Source of the DNA: Actinobacteria bacterium HGW-Actinobacteria-5
GTDB lineage: Bacteria > Actinomycetota > Actinomycetes > Propionibacteriales > Propionibacteriaceae
Reading direction: 5' to 3'
Assembly: GCA_002843035.1 (NCBI GenBank)
Contig: PHEV01000012.1
Coordinates: 1 to 38,494 of the forward strand
Length of the DNA stretch: 38,494 bases
Positions 27,155-35,585 of the stretch are shown one piece after another. Position numbers and translations under genes: made by a program. Each line of letters starts with the position of its first letter. Within the stretch, counting starts at the first letter, position 1. The notes beneath the pieces were generated by a model, which worked only from the letters and a program-made list of their open reading frames with translations, did not search any database and was not told the DNA's origin.

Positions 27155-29575
27155 GTGTCCTCGAACCATCACGTCCCCGCCCTGCCGGAGGTCTCCGCGC
27201 GCGTCGCCGAACTGGCCGCCCGCATGACCCTGGCGGAGAAGCTCGCCCAACTCGTGGGCTACTGGCTCGACCAGGGCGGCAACGTCGTCGCGCCCATGCA
27301 GGGAGAGATGGCGCCCGGAGCGAGTGGTCCCGGCAGCCTCGCCGAGACCACAAGGAACGGCATCGGACACTACAGCCGCGTCTACGGCACCCGGCCGGTG
27401 GACGCCGCCGAGCGCGCTGCCTGGCTCTGGGCCGAGCAGCGCCGGCTGCAGCGCGAGACCAGGCTCGGCATCCCTGCGCTCGTGCACGAGGAGTGCCTGA
27501 CCGGCCTCGCGGCCTGGGGCGCCACCACCTTCCCCACCCCGCTCGCGTGGGGCGCGTCCTTCGACCCCGACCTGGTCGAGGAGGTCGGCGCGGCGATCGG
27601 CACCTCCATGCATGCGCTCGGGGTGCACCAGGGCCTTGCCCCGGTGCTGGACGTGATCCGCGACCCCCGCTGGGGACGGGTCGACGAGTGCATCGGCGAG
27701 GACCCGTACCTGGTCGGCACCATCGGTACCGCCTACGTCCGCGGCCTGCAGGCGCACGGCGTCCACGCCACGCTGAAGCACTTCCTCGGCTACTCCGGGT
27801 CGGCCGCGGGACGCAACCACGCCCCCGTCCACGCCGGTCCGCGCGAGATCGCCGACGTGTTCCTGCCACCATTCGAGATGGCCCTCCTCGACGGCGGTGC
27901 CCGATCGGTGATGAACTCCTACACCGACATCGACGGCATTCCCGTGGCTGCGAACGCCGACCTTCTCACCGGGGTGTTGCGGAAACGGCTGGGCTTCACC
28001 GGCGTTGTCGTGTCGGACTACTTCTCGGTCGGCTTCCTGCAGGTGATGCACGCCGTCGCTGCCGACCGCGGCGAGGCCGCAGCCCTGGCCCTGGTCGCCG
28101 GCATCGACGTGGAACTGCCCAGCGGGGACGCCTACCTGGCCCCGCTCGCGGAACGGATCCGCGACGGACGGCTCGAAGAGGCCTGGGTGGATCGCGCCCT
28201 GCTGCGCCTGCTCGCCCAGAAGGAGGAACTCGGCCTCCTGGACGCGGATGCCTACGCCGGCGAGCCGCCCGCGTCCATCGATCTCGACCCGCCCGCGCAC
28301 CAATCGCTCGCCCGGCGCCTTGCCGAGCGCTCTGTGGTGCTGCTCGCCAACGACGGCCTGCTGCCTCTGGACCACCCCGGAGCACTGCGCCGGGTCGCGG
28401 TGATCGGCCCGAACGCCGCCCGGACCGAGGCCCTGCAGGGCTGCTACTCCTTCGCCAACCACGTCCTGCCCGCCTACCCGGACCATCCGGTGGGGATCGC
28501 GATCCCGACCATCGCCGAGGCACTGGGTGCCGCGTTCGCCGCGGGGCCGGATCAACCCGAACTCGTCTCCGCGGTGGGGTGCGCCGTGGACGGCAACGAC
28601 GTCAGCGGCTTCGCCGCTGCGGTCGAGGCGGCTGCCGGCGCGGACGTGGCGATCGTGATCGTCGGCGACCAGGCCGGGCTGTTCGGCCGCGGCACGGTCG
28701 GCGAGGGCAACGACTCGGAGACCCTCGCGCTGCCAGGGGTGCAGCGCGAACTCGTGGAAGCCGTCGTCGCGACCGGAACCCCGGTGGTCCTCGTCCTCGT
28801 CACCGGCCGTCCGTACGCGGTCGGGTGGGCGCTGGACGGCCCCGGGCCGCGCCCGGCAGCGGTGCTCCAGGCATTCTTCCCCGGCGAGGGCGGCGGCCCG
28901 GCGATCGCCGACGTGGTCACCGGCGCGGTGAACCCGTCCGGGCGACTGCCGGTCTCGCTCCCCCGCGCCGCCGGCGCGCAGCCGTACAGCTACAGCCAGC
29001 CGATCCTCGGCGGGGCGTCGGAGGTCACCTCGACCGACCCGACGCCGGTGCGACCCTTCGGGTTCGGACTGTCGTACACGTCCTTCGCGTACTCCGGCCT
29101 GGCCGTGGACGCGGAGGTCGTCGCCGGCAGCAGCTTCGCCGCCGAGGTGACCGTGACCAACACCGGCCCGCGGGCCGGGGCGGAGGTCCTCCAGCTCTAC
29201 GGGCGCGACGTGCAGGCGTCCGTGGTGCGACCGGTGGTGCAGCTGCTCGGCTACACCCGCATCGACCTCGGCCCGGGCGAGTCCCGCCGGATCCGGTTCG
29301 ATGTGCCCACCACGCGGCTCGCCTTCACCGGCCGCCAAGGCCTCCGGATCGTCGAACCCGGCCGGGTGGAGGTCTGGGTGGGCTCGCACAGTGCGGCGTC
29401 GGCTGGCGGCGCGCCGAGCGTGGAGACCGGCGGCGCGATCCCGGACCGCGAGCTCGCGGTCGCCGTCCTGCCCGGCATGGCCACGCCGCGGGCGTCGCTG
29501 GAGGTCACCGGGCCGCTGCACGAGGTGAGCACGGCGGATCCGCGACTGGTCAGGGTGCAGGTCCAGCCCGGATGA
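27155..29575 (+). CDS. GH3 glycoside hydrolase, probable intracellular beta-xylosidase/beta-glucosidase
   Basis: 806 residues with no signal peptide, so it acts on imported oligosaccharides. Domains in order are a GH3 TIM barrel (about 10-330), an alpha/beta sandwich (about 370-610) and a C-terminal fibronectin III-like domain (about 690-780). KHFLGYS and RDPRWGRVDECIGEDPYLVG are family landmarks, and VVVSDYFS gives the likely nucleophile Asp288. The segment GEGNDSETLALPGVQ is typical of GH3 beta-glucosidases and xylosidases and may hold the acid/base residue. GTG 27155 has AAGGAG upstream, 83 bases after the permease stop. Context points to xylobiose and longer substrates, like Streptomyces BxlA. 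Linkage specificity is not proven by sequence. Confidence 0.88.
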   Translation: MSSNHHVPALPEVSARVAELAARMTLAEKLAQLVGYWLDQGGNVVAPMQGEMAPGASGPGSLAETTRNGIGHYSRVYGTRPVDAAERAAWLWAEQRRLQRETRLGIPALVHEECLTGLAAWGATTFPTPLAWGASFDPDLVEEVGAAIGTSMHALGVHQGLAPVLDVIRDPRWGRVDECIGEDPYLVGTIGTAYVRGLQAHGVHATLKHFLGYSGSAAGRNHAPVHAGPREIADVFLPPFEMALLDGGARSVMNSYTDIDGIPVAANADLLTGVLRKRLGFTGVVVSDYFSVGFLQVMHAVAADRGEAAALALVAGIDVELPSGDAYLAPLAERIRDGRLEEAWVDRALLRLLAQKEELGLLDADAYAGEPPASIDLDPPAHQSLARRLAERSVVLLANDGLLPLDHPGALRRVAVIGPNAARTEALQGCYSFANHVLPAYPDHPVGIAIPTIAEALGAAFAAGPDQPELVSAVGCAVDGNDVSGFAAAVEAAAGADVAIVIVGDQAGLFGRGTVGEGNDSETLALPGVQRELVEAVVATGTPVVLVLVTGRPYAVGWALDGPGPRPAAVLQAFFPGEGGGPAIADVVTGAVNPSGRLPVSLPRAAGAQPYSYSQPILGGASEVTSTDPTPVRPFGFGLSYTSFAYSGLAVDAEVVAGSSFAAEVTVTNTGPRAGAEVLQLYGRDVQASVVRPVVQLLGYTRIDLGPGESRRIRFDVPTTRLAFTGRQGLRIVEPGRVEVWVGSHSAASAGGAPSVETGGAIPDRELAVAVLPGMATPRASLEVTGPLHEVSTADPRLVRVQVQPG

Positions 29576-31161
29576 GCCTGGTCCGCAACCCGATCCTTCC
29601 GGGCTGCCACCCGGATCCGTCCATCTGCCGGGTGGGTGCGGACTACTACCTGGTCACCTCCACCTTCGAGTACTTCCCTGGGCTGCCGGTGTTCCACAGC
29701 ACCGACCTCGCGAACTGGGAGCCGCTCGGCCACGTGATCGACCGGGCCGGGCAACTCGACTACTCCGGGATCGCGTCCTCCGGCGGGCTCTATGCGCCCA
29801 CGATCCGGCACCACGACGGGCGCTTCTGGGTGGTCTGCACCCTGGTCGACCGGGAGGACGCGAGCCGGGGAGGCAACTTTCTGGTCACCGCCACCGATCC
29901 GGCCGGCCCATGGTCGGATCCGGTCTGGCTGGACGCGGACGGCATCGACCCCTCCCTGTTCTTCGACGACGACGGACGCGCCTGGCTGCACGGCACCCGG
30001 CTCGCCCCCGAACCGCAGTGGCCCGACCAGACCGAGGTGTGGGTGCGCGAGCTCGACCTGACCACGCTCGCGCTCGTCGGGCCGCGGACCGTGATCTGGA
30101 ACGGCGCGATGCTCGGCGCGGTCTGGGCCGAGGGGCCTCATCTGTACAAGATCGACGGCACCTATTACCTGCTCGCCGCCGAGGGCGGCACCGACTTCCA
30201 CCACTGCGTCTGCGTGGCGCGGTCCGCGTCCGTCACCGGGCCGTACGAGTCGAACCGGTGCAATCCGGTGCTCACCCACCGCCACCTCGGACGCGGGGCG
30301 GACGTGGTGGGAGTCGGCCATGCGGACCTCGTGCAGGCCGGCGACGGAAATTGGTGGGCGGTCTTCTTGGGCATGCGCCCGTATGGCGGCTACCACTACC
30401 CGCTCGGACGTGAGACATTTCTCGTGCCGGTGGTCTTCGAGGACGCCTGGCCGGTGTTTATGCCCGGGGTGGGTAGTGTGCCCGGCCAGGTCCAGGTCCC
30501 GTTCGCATCCCCTCGCGAACGTGGACCCGGGCGGGATGGGCCCACCACCGGGCCCATCCCGCCTGCGGATCTCCGCTGGACCTCCCTGCGCGGCCCGGCT
30601 TCGGCGTTCGCGACCCCCTCGGGTACCGGCTGGCGGCTGCGGCTCACCCCCCAATCGCTCCTGGACCCGGTCACCCCTGCGTTCCTGGGCGTGCGGCAGC
30701 AACACCGCGACCTCGACGTCCGGGTTCCGCTGCGGGCGTCACTGCGGCCGGGCGAGGAGACCGGGCTGGTGGTGCGGCAGTCCGAGCAGGACCACGTGCG
30801 GCTGGCCGTCGTGGGCGGACCGGACGGCACGCGCGTCGTGCGCGCGATCCACCGCAGGGCCCGGGTGGAGTCGGTGCTCGGCGAGGCCGCCGCCGGCGAC
30901 CTGATCGAGCTCGGCCTGCGCATCCGTGGCCAGGACTACGGACTGCTCGTCGACGGCACCGGCCTGGCCACCGTGGACGGGCGGACGCTGGACAGCGTGG
31001 CGACCGGCGGGTTCCTCGGCCTCTGGCTGGGCGTGTACGGCACGACCAACGGCGGCCCGTCCGGCACCGTGGTCGAGGTCGGGCCGTTCGAGTACTGTCC
31101 GGTTGAGCCCGCTTCGCCACACGGAGACCGGGGCCGCCGAGTCGAACCGCCGAGATCCTGA
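29572..31161 (+). CDS. GH43 beta-xylosidase/alpha-arabinofuranosidase
   Basis: 529 residues, no signal peptide. A five-bladed beta-propeller (about 1-300) is followed by a linker and a beta-sandwich domain (about 335-515) as in GH43 subfamily 11-type xylosidases. The catalytic set is visible: Asp15 in HPDPSIC (base), Asp126 in GIDPSLFFD (pKa modulator) and Glu187 in WAEGPHLYK (acid). It should release xylose or arabinose from the non-reducing end of imported oligosaccharides. The ATG overlaps the GH3 stop (ATGA). The linker (about 320-331) is encoded by a perfect 14-bp inverted repeat at 30530-30563, which is unusual inside a gene. Arabinosidase versus xylosidase activity is open. Confidence 0.9.
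   Translation: MSLVRNPILPGCHPDPSICRVGADYYLVTSTFEYFPGLPVFHSTDLANWEPLGHVIDRAGQLDYSGIASSGGLYAPTIRHHDGRFWVVCTLVDREDASRGGNFLVTATDPAGPWSDPVWLDADGIDPSLFFDDDGRAWLHGTRLAPEPQWPDQTEVWVRELDLTTLALVGPRTVIWNGAMLGAVWAEGPHLYKIDGTYYLLAAEGGTDFHHCVCVARSASVTGPYESNRCNPVLTHRHLGRGADVVGVGHADLVQAGDGNWWAVFLGMRPYGGYHYPLGRETFLVPVVFEDAWPVFMPGVGSVPGQVQVPFASPRERGPGRDGPTTGPIPPADLRWTSLRGPASAFATPSGTGWRLRLTPQSLLDPVTPAFLGVRQQHRDLDVRVPLRASLRPGEETGLVVRQSEQDHVRLAVVGGPDGTRVVRAIHRRARVESVLGEAAAGDLIELGLRIRGQDYGLLVDGTGLATVDGRTLDSVATGGFLGLWLGVYGTTNGGPSGTVVEVGPFEYCPVEPASPHGDRGRRVEPPRS
30530..30563. repeat. Perfect 14-bp inverted repeat inside the GH43 gene
   Basis: GGCGGGATGGGCCC (30530-30543) and GGGCCCATCCCGCC (30550-30563) enclose ACCACC. 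It codes for the Gly/Pro-rich linker between the two GH43 domains. Such a stem would normally be read as a terminator; here it is in the middle of a reading frame. Confidence 0.75.
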
Positions 31162-31194
31162 CCGCCAGTCCTGACCACCTGTCCTGATCGCCCC
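31156..31194. repeat. Three 13-bp tandem repeats between GH43 and CE7 genes
   Basis: Copies start at 31156, 31169 and 31182 and follow TCCTGAYCRCCNG. The first copy includes the GH43 stop codon. A GTGAGGAG ribosome site for the esterase follows. The role is unknown; replication slippage could make such repeats. Confidence 0.5.
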
Positions 31195-31212
31195 TGTGAG
31201 GAGCCCCGCACC

Positions 31213-32181
31213 ATGCCGCTGTCCGACCTGACCCTGGCGGAACTGAACGAGTTCCGTCCCGAGGTGCCCGAGCCCGCCGATTTCGACGCGTTCTGGGCCG
31301 ACACGCTCGCCGAGGCCCGCGCGGTGCCGCAGCAGCTGTCGCTGACCCCCATCGATGGGCCGGTCACGCAGTTCGAGGTCGAGGACCTCACCTTCCGCGG
31401 CTTCGGCGGCGATCCGGTGCGCGCGTGGGTGATCCGCCCGCGGTCGGCCGGACGCCTGCCCGCGGTCGTCGAGTTCGTCGGCTACAACGGTGGCCGGGGG
31501 CTGCCCGCCGAGCACCTCGACTGGGCGTCCGCGGGCTTCGTGCACGTGGTGATGGACACCCGCGGCCAGGGCAGCGGCTGGGGCGGAGGCGGGGCCACCC
31601 CCGATCCGCACGGCAGCGGGCCCGCGTTCGAGGGCTTCATGACCAGGGGCATCGACGACCCCCGCACCTACTTCTACCGCAGGGTGTTCACCGACGCCGT
31701 CCGGCTCGTCGAGGCGGTGCGGACGCTCGACTTCGTGGACGCCGACCGGGTCGCGGTCACCGGCGGCAGCCAGGGCGGCGGCATCACGCTCGCCGTGGCC
31801 GGACTGCTGGGCGGGCAGGTGGTCGGCGCGATGCCCGACGTCCCGTTCCTGTGCCACTTCCGTCGCTCGGTGGAGCTGACTCCCGACCGTCCGTTCACCG
31901 AGGTGACGAAGTACCTGTCGGTGCACCGCGACCAGGTGGACGCCGTCTTCCGGACGCTGTCCTACTTCGACGGCGCAGTGTTCGCGTCCCGGGCAACCGC
32001 GCCCGCGCTGTTCTCGGTCGGCCTGATGGACCAGATCGTGCTCCCGTCGTCGGTGTTCGCGGCCTACCACCGCTACGGTGCGGCAGAGAAGGAGCTCGCC
32101 GTGTACGAGTTCAACGGCCACGAGGGCGGCGACATGTTCCACTGGCAGCGGCAGGTGGAGTGGCTGCGCGAGCGCCTGTGA
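31213..32181 (+). CDS. CE7 acetyl xylan esterase/cephalosporin-C deacetylase-like
   Basis: 322-residue alpha/beta hydrolase of carbohydrate esterase family 7, cytosolic. PADFDAFWADTLAEA opens the family fold, DTRGQGSGW is the conserved RGQ motif, and GGSQGGG gives nucleophile Ser186. Asp273 (VGLMD) and His303 (NGHEGGD) complete the triad. Members remove acetyl groups from short xylo-oligosaccharides after uptake, letting xylosidases finish. It lies 51 bases after the GH43 gene on the same strand, most likely the last gene of the LacI-controlled operon. Family and role fit the context well. Confidence 0.9.
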   Translation: MPLSDLTLAELNEFRPEVPEPADFDAFWADTLAEARAVPQQLSLTPIDGPVTQFEVEDLTFRGFGGDPVRAWVIRPRSAGRLPAVVEFVGYNGGRGLPAEHLDWASAGFVHVVMDTRGQGSGWGGGGATPDPHGSGPAFEGFMTRGIDDPRTYFYRRVFTDAVRLVEAVRTLDFVDADRVAVTGGSQGGGITLAVAGLLGGQVVGAMPDVPFLCHFRRSVELTPDRPFTEVTKYLSVHRDQVDAVFRTLSYFDGAVFASRATAPALFSVGLMDQIVLPSSVFAAYHRYGAAEKELAVYEFNGHEGGDMFHWQRQVEWLRERL

Positions 32182-32282
32182 GCCGACGCCTGTTCCCCGT
32201 CGTCCGGACTCGACCCGAGCGGTGGAGTTTCCGTCCGCCGCCGGAGTGAGGGCAGTGCCCGATCACCTGAGACGATGACGGG

Positions 32283-32627
32283 GTGAAGTTCGACAGCGAC
32301 TGGCCCAGGGACGCCCGGCTGGACCCTTTCCGCGACACCGTGTGGGAGCTGCGCCGCAACGGTCGCACGGAGGGGCACCTGGTCTGTCGGGTGGTCCCCG
32401 TGCAGCGGTTGTGGGCGAAGCGGGAACAGCTCTGGTACCAGGTGGTCTGGCAGGACGGGCGCCGTGAGCGCGCGCTACTCGACTCCGGACCGGTCTGGAG
32501 CATCCTCACCGACCTCGGGAAGGGCCGCTTCGAGCTGCTCGACGTCGGCCAGCGGGTCTTCGACGCGGTCCCCGTCCCGGCGGAAGAACGGGACGCGCTG
32601 TGGGCTCGGCTCCGCCCGTCCGGGTAG
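32283..32627 (+). CDS. Small conserved-looking protein of unknown function
   Basis: 114 residues, starting at GTG 32283 with a weak -10-like GACGAT six bases upstream and no ribosome site. The protein has many aromatic and charged residues (VWELRRNGRTEGHLVCRVV, LWYQVVWQDGRR), likely mostly beta strands, with a C-terminal acidic helix (PAEERDALWARL). No signal peptide, membrane segment or known motif is visible. It has normal codon use for the window and converges on xylB with a hairpin between. I do not recognise it; nothing links it to sugar use except position. Confidence 0.6.
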   Translation: MKFDSDWPRDARLDPFRDTVWELRRNGRTEGHLVCRVVPVQRLWAKREQLWYQVVWQDGRRERALLDSGPVWSILTDLGKGRFELLDVGQRVFDAVPVPAEERDALWARLRPSG

Positions 32628-32635
32628 GCCAACAC

Positions 32636-32651
32636 CGAGAGCCCGCTCTCG
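32636..32651. terminator. Hairpin between convergent genes
   Basis: CGAGAG (32636-32641) and CTCTCG (32646-32651) with a CCCG loop, nine bases after the stop of the small protein. A second stem of two AGGCCT copies lies just beyond the xylB stop. Together they could end transcription from both sides. Confidence 0.5.
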
Positions 32652-32709
32652 TGCCGAAGGCGCCCCCTGGGCGGAGTCCTCGGCGCGAAGGCAGGCCTCG
32701 GCGGCAGGC

Positions 32710-34107
32710 CTAGTAGCGGGCAGCGACCGCCTGGTAGGCGGCGAGGATCTCCGGGTGCGGGTCGGACGCCGGCGCGGCCACCAGCTCCACCGGCCAGGTC
32801 GGACGGGAACCGCTGAGGATCCAGGCGGCCTGACGGGCAGCGCCGTCGGCGACGTACTCGCCGGGGCTCGGCACCTCGACCGGCACGTCGAACACCTGGC
32901 CCGCAATCACCTGCACGGCGGGGTTCGCCGCTGCACCGCCGATCAGAAGGATCCGCTTCGCCTCGACCCCGAGCTGCTGGACGGCAGTGACACCGGCAGC
33001 GAGCCCGCAGAGCATGCCCTCCACGGCCGCCCTGGCGAGGTTCTCCCGGGTGGTTGAGCCGAGGGTGAGGCCTGCGATGGTGGCGGTCGCGCCGGGCAGG
33101 TTCGGGGTCCGTTCGCCCTCGAAGTAGGGCACCAGGACGGCTCCGCCGGCGCCGGGCTCGGCCTGCAGGGCGAGCCGGGCGAGTTCGGCGTGGTCGACGC
33201 CGAGCAGGCCCGCGATGGCGTCGAGGACCCTGGCGGCGTTGAGCGTGCAGACCAGGGGCAGGAACCCGCCGGTCGCATCAGCGAACCCGGCCACCGTCCC
33301 GGTGACGTCCCCGACGGCGCCGCTGGTCGCGGCGAACACGGTGCCCGAGGTACCCAGGGAGACCACCACGTCGCCGGGGCGGGCGTCCAGGCCGAGCGCG
33401 GCGGCGGCGTTGTCGCCGGCACCGGGCCCGACCAGGAACCCGGGCCCCGCCACGGACTCGGCCTCACCCAGCACCCGGGGCAGGACCGCGTCGTGGCCGA
33501 GGGCCCGGACCAGCAGGTCGCGGTCGTACTCCCCCGACATCGGCGACCAGTAGGCCGTGCCGGAGGCGTCCGAGCGGTCGGTGACCAGCTCCTCCAGGAC
33601 CGGGCCGAGCTCCGACTCGTCGGTCGGCCCGTAGCCGCGCAGCCGCCAGGTCAGCCAGTCGTGCGGCAGGCACACAGCGGCAACCCTGGCGGCATTCTCC
33701 GGCTCGGCGTCGCGCAGCCAGCGCAGCTTGGTCGCGGTGAAAGAGGCCACCGGCACGACGCCGGTCCGGGCCACGTACTCCGCGGCCCCGACCTCGGCCA
33801 CGAGGTCGGCCGCCGCGGCGGCCGACCGAGTGTCGTTCCACAACAGGGCGGGACGAATCACCCGGCCGTCCGCGTCCAGGACGACCATGCCGTGCTGCTG
33901 GCCGCCGATGCTGACGGCTCCCGCGCCGTCAAGCCCGCCGGCTTCGGCGATGGCCGCCTGCAGGGCCGTCCACCAGTGCGCAGGCTCGACCTCGGTCCCC
34001 GCAGGGTGGGACGACCGGCCGGATCCGAGCAGGGCACCGGTGTCGGCATCCCGGACGACAACCTTGCAGCTCTGGGTCGAGGAGTCGACCCCTACCACCG
34101 TGGTCAT
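32710..34107 (-). CDS. xylB: XylB, xylulokinase
   Basis: 465-residue FGGY-family kinase that phosphorylates D-xylulose to xylulose 5-phosphate. [17 protein letters not shown] is the first phosphate-binding loop. [11 protein letters not shown] and LLWNDTRS (sugar contacts) and [12 protein letters not shown] (catalytic Asp) are xylulokinase signatures. [20 protein letters not shown] is the second ATP motif. It is slightly shorter than E. coli XylB (about 484). The ATG follows the xylA stop by three bases, making a xylAB operon read leftward. Substrate assignment is supported by both motif and partner gene. Confidence 0.93.
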   Translation of the reverse strand: MTTVVGVDSSTQSCKVVVRDADTGALLGSGRSSHPAGTEVEPAHWWTALQAAIAEAGGLDGAGAVSIGGQQHGMVVLDADGRVIRPALLWNDTRSAAAAADLVAEVGAAEYVARTGVVPVASFTATKLRWLRDAEPENAARVAAVCLPHDWLTWRLRGYGPTDESELGPVLEELVTDRSDASGTAYWSPMSGEYDRDLLVRALGHDAVLPRVLGEAESVAGPGFLVGPGAGDNAAAALGLDARPGDVVVSLGTSGTVFAATSGAVGDVTGTVAGFADATGGFLPLVCTLNAARVLDAIAGLLGVDHAELARLALQAEPGAGGAVLVPYFEGERTPNLPGATATIAGLTLGSTTRENLARAAVEGMLCGLAAGVTAVQQLGVEAKRILLIGGAAANPAVQVIAGQVFDVPVEVPSPGEYVADGAARQAAWILSGSRPTWPVELVAAPASDPHPEILAAYQAVAARY

Positions 34108-34110
34108 GGC

Positions 34111-35301
34111 TCAGCGGGCGCCGAGGAGGTGTTCGGTGGCCAGCTGCTGGAGCCGGACGAAGCCGAAGCCCTTGCCGTTGTAGTAGGCGCCGGCGTCGAA
34201 CTCCTCGAACGCGGAGCGGTCGGCCAGCAACCCGGCGTAGCCCTCGCCCTCGCCCACGGTCGGGACGGCCAGTTCGGGCACCTTGCAGTCGGCAAGCGCC
34301 TGCTGCACCTCAGGGTCGGCGCGGAACGCCTTGGCCCGCTCCTTCAGCAGCAGGTAGGTGTGCATGTTCGCCTGGACCGAAGCCCACACCCCGGTCTCGT
34401 CCTCGGTGCGCGAGGGCTTGTAGTCGAAGTGGCGCATCCCGGTGTAGGCCTGGCCACCGTCGGGACCGCCGTTCTCGAGCAGGTCGACCAGGGCGAACGC
34501 GTTGTGCAGGTCGCCGTGGCCGAAGACGAGATCCTGGTCGTACTTGATCCCGCGCTGACCGTTCAGGTCGATGTGGAACAGCTTGCCGTGGTACAGCGCC
34601 TGCGCGATCGCGGTCGCGAAGTTCAGCCCCGCCATCTGCTCGTGCCCGACCTCAGGGTTCAGCCCGACCATCTCGGGATGCTCCAGCGACTCGATGAACG
34701 CCAACGCATGCCCCACGGTCGGCAGCAGGATGTCGCCCCGAGGCTCGTTCGGCTTCGGCTCGATCGCGAACCGGATGTCATAGCCCTTGTCCAGCACGTA
34801 CTGGCCGAGCAGGTTGACTGCCTCGCGGTAGCGCTCCAGCGCAGAGCGGATGTCCTTGGCCGCGTCATACTCCGCGCCCTCGCGGCCACCCCACATCACG
34901 AAGATCTTCGCGCCCATCTCGGCAGCAAGGTCGATGTTCCGCAGCACCTTCCGCAAGGCGAACCGGCGCACCGCGCGGTCGTTCGAAGTGAACCCGCCAT
35001 CCTTGAACACCGGCTGGCTGAACAGGTTCGTTGTGATCATCGGCACTTTCAGCCCGGTCGCGGCCAGCGCACCCTTCAGCCGCTCGATCTGGTGGCGACG
35101 CTCGTCCTCGGTCGAACCGAACGCGAACAGGTCGTCATCGTGGAACGTCAGGCCGTAGGCACCATAGGAGGCCAGCTTCTCCACCACATGCACCACATCC
35201 AGGGGTGCGCGGGTCGGGCCGCCGAACGGATCAGTGCCGTTGTAACCGACGGTCCACAAGCCGAACGTGAACTGATCGGCGGGCGTAGGAGTGAGAGTCA
35301 C
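34111..35301 (-). CDS. xylA: XylA, xylose isomerase (actinobacterial class)
   Basis: 396 residues, the size of Streptomyces-type (class I) xylose isomerases, which convert D-xylose to D-xylulose with two divalent metal ions. [15 protein letters not shown] opens the barrel, and [14 protein letters not shown] holds the catalytic His. [27 protein letters not shown] (metal-site Glu), [20 protein letters not shown] and [13 protein letters not shown] supply further metal and substrate residues. GTG 35301 is the start; no strong ribosome site precedes it. It is divergent from the ChvE-like gene with 284 bases between, and cotranscribed with xylB. Confidence 0.96.
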   Translation of the reverse strand: MTLTPTPADQFTFGLWTVGYNGTDPFGGPTRAPLDVVHVVEKLASYGAYGLTFHDDDLFAFGSTEDERRHQIERLKGALAATGLKVPMITTNLFSQPVFKDGGFTSNDRAVRRFALRKVLRNIDLAAEMGAKIFVMWGGREGAEYDAAKDIRSALERYREAVNLLGQYVLDKGYDIRFAIEPKPNEPRGDILLPTVGHALAFIESLEHPEMVGLNPEVGHEQMAGLNFATAIAQALYHGKLFHIDLNGQRGIKYDQDLVFGHGDLHNAFALVDLLENGGPDGGQAYTGMRHFDYKPSRTEDETGVWASVQANMHTYLLLKERAKAFRADPEVQQALADCKVPELAVPTVGEGEGYAGLLADRSAFEEFDAGAYYNGKGFGFVRLQQLATEHLLGAR

Positions 35302-35306
35302 GGGAG

Positions 35307-35424
35307 GTCCAATCTCTCGTCAGTGAGTGAATGTTGTCTGATCCAACTTATCTCAGCGAGACCCGGCCTGTCCACGACCTTCTGCCCGATCGCACACGCG
35401 GCACAGTCCAACAAATTGGTCCAA
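35307..35424. promoter_or_regulatory. RTCCAA repeats in the divergent xylA/chvE region
   Basis: The hexamer RTCCAA occurs at 35307, 35341, 35406 and 35419. The last two are 13 bases apart and include CCAACAAATTGG, a short dyad. The last copy overlaps the predicted -35 box of the chvE promoter, and the first is next to the xylA start. They could bind a xylose-responsive regulator, for example of the ROK type, but no regulator gene is present nearby. Confidence 0.4.
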
Positions 35425-35444
35425 AGCCGTTACGGGATTGTTAT
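35416..35444 (+). promoter_or_regulatory. Candidate promoter of the chvE-like transporter operon
   Basis: TTGGTC (35416-35421) and TGTTAT (35439-35444) are spaced by 17 bases. Transcription would start near 35451 and give a leader of about 135 bases. I see no riboswitch or strong structure in that leader. GAGAGGAA (35573-35580) is the ribosome site for ATG 35586. Confidence 0.5.
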
Positions 35445-35585
35445 CGTTGCGCCTTGCCGCCGCCCGCTCAAGTCATTATGTTGCGGGTATCGACAAAGGC
35501 TGCAACGCGCAGTCCTCTGCCCCGGGCGAGGAGCAGGTGCGCCCGTCACGGGGTTTCAGCGACAAGTATTCAGAGAGGAAGACAG

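Noticed and set aside
29572-31161. A frameshift or pseudogene at the hairpin in the GH43 gene
   Set aside because: The frame stays open through the hairpin and the sandwich domain downstream reads normally, so the gene appears intact.
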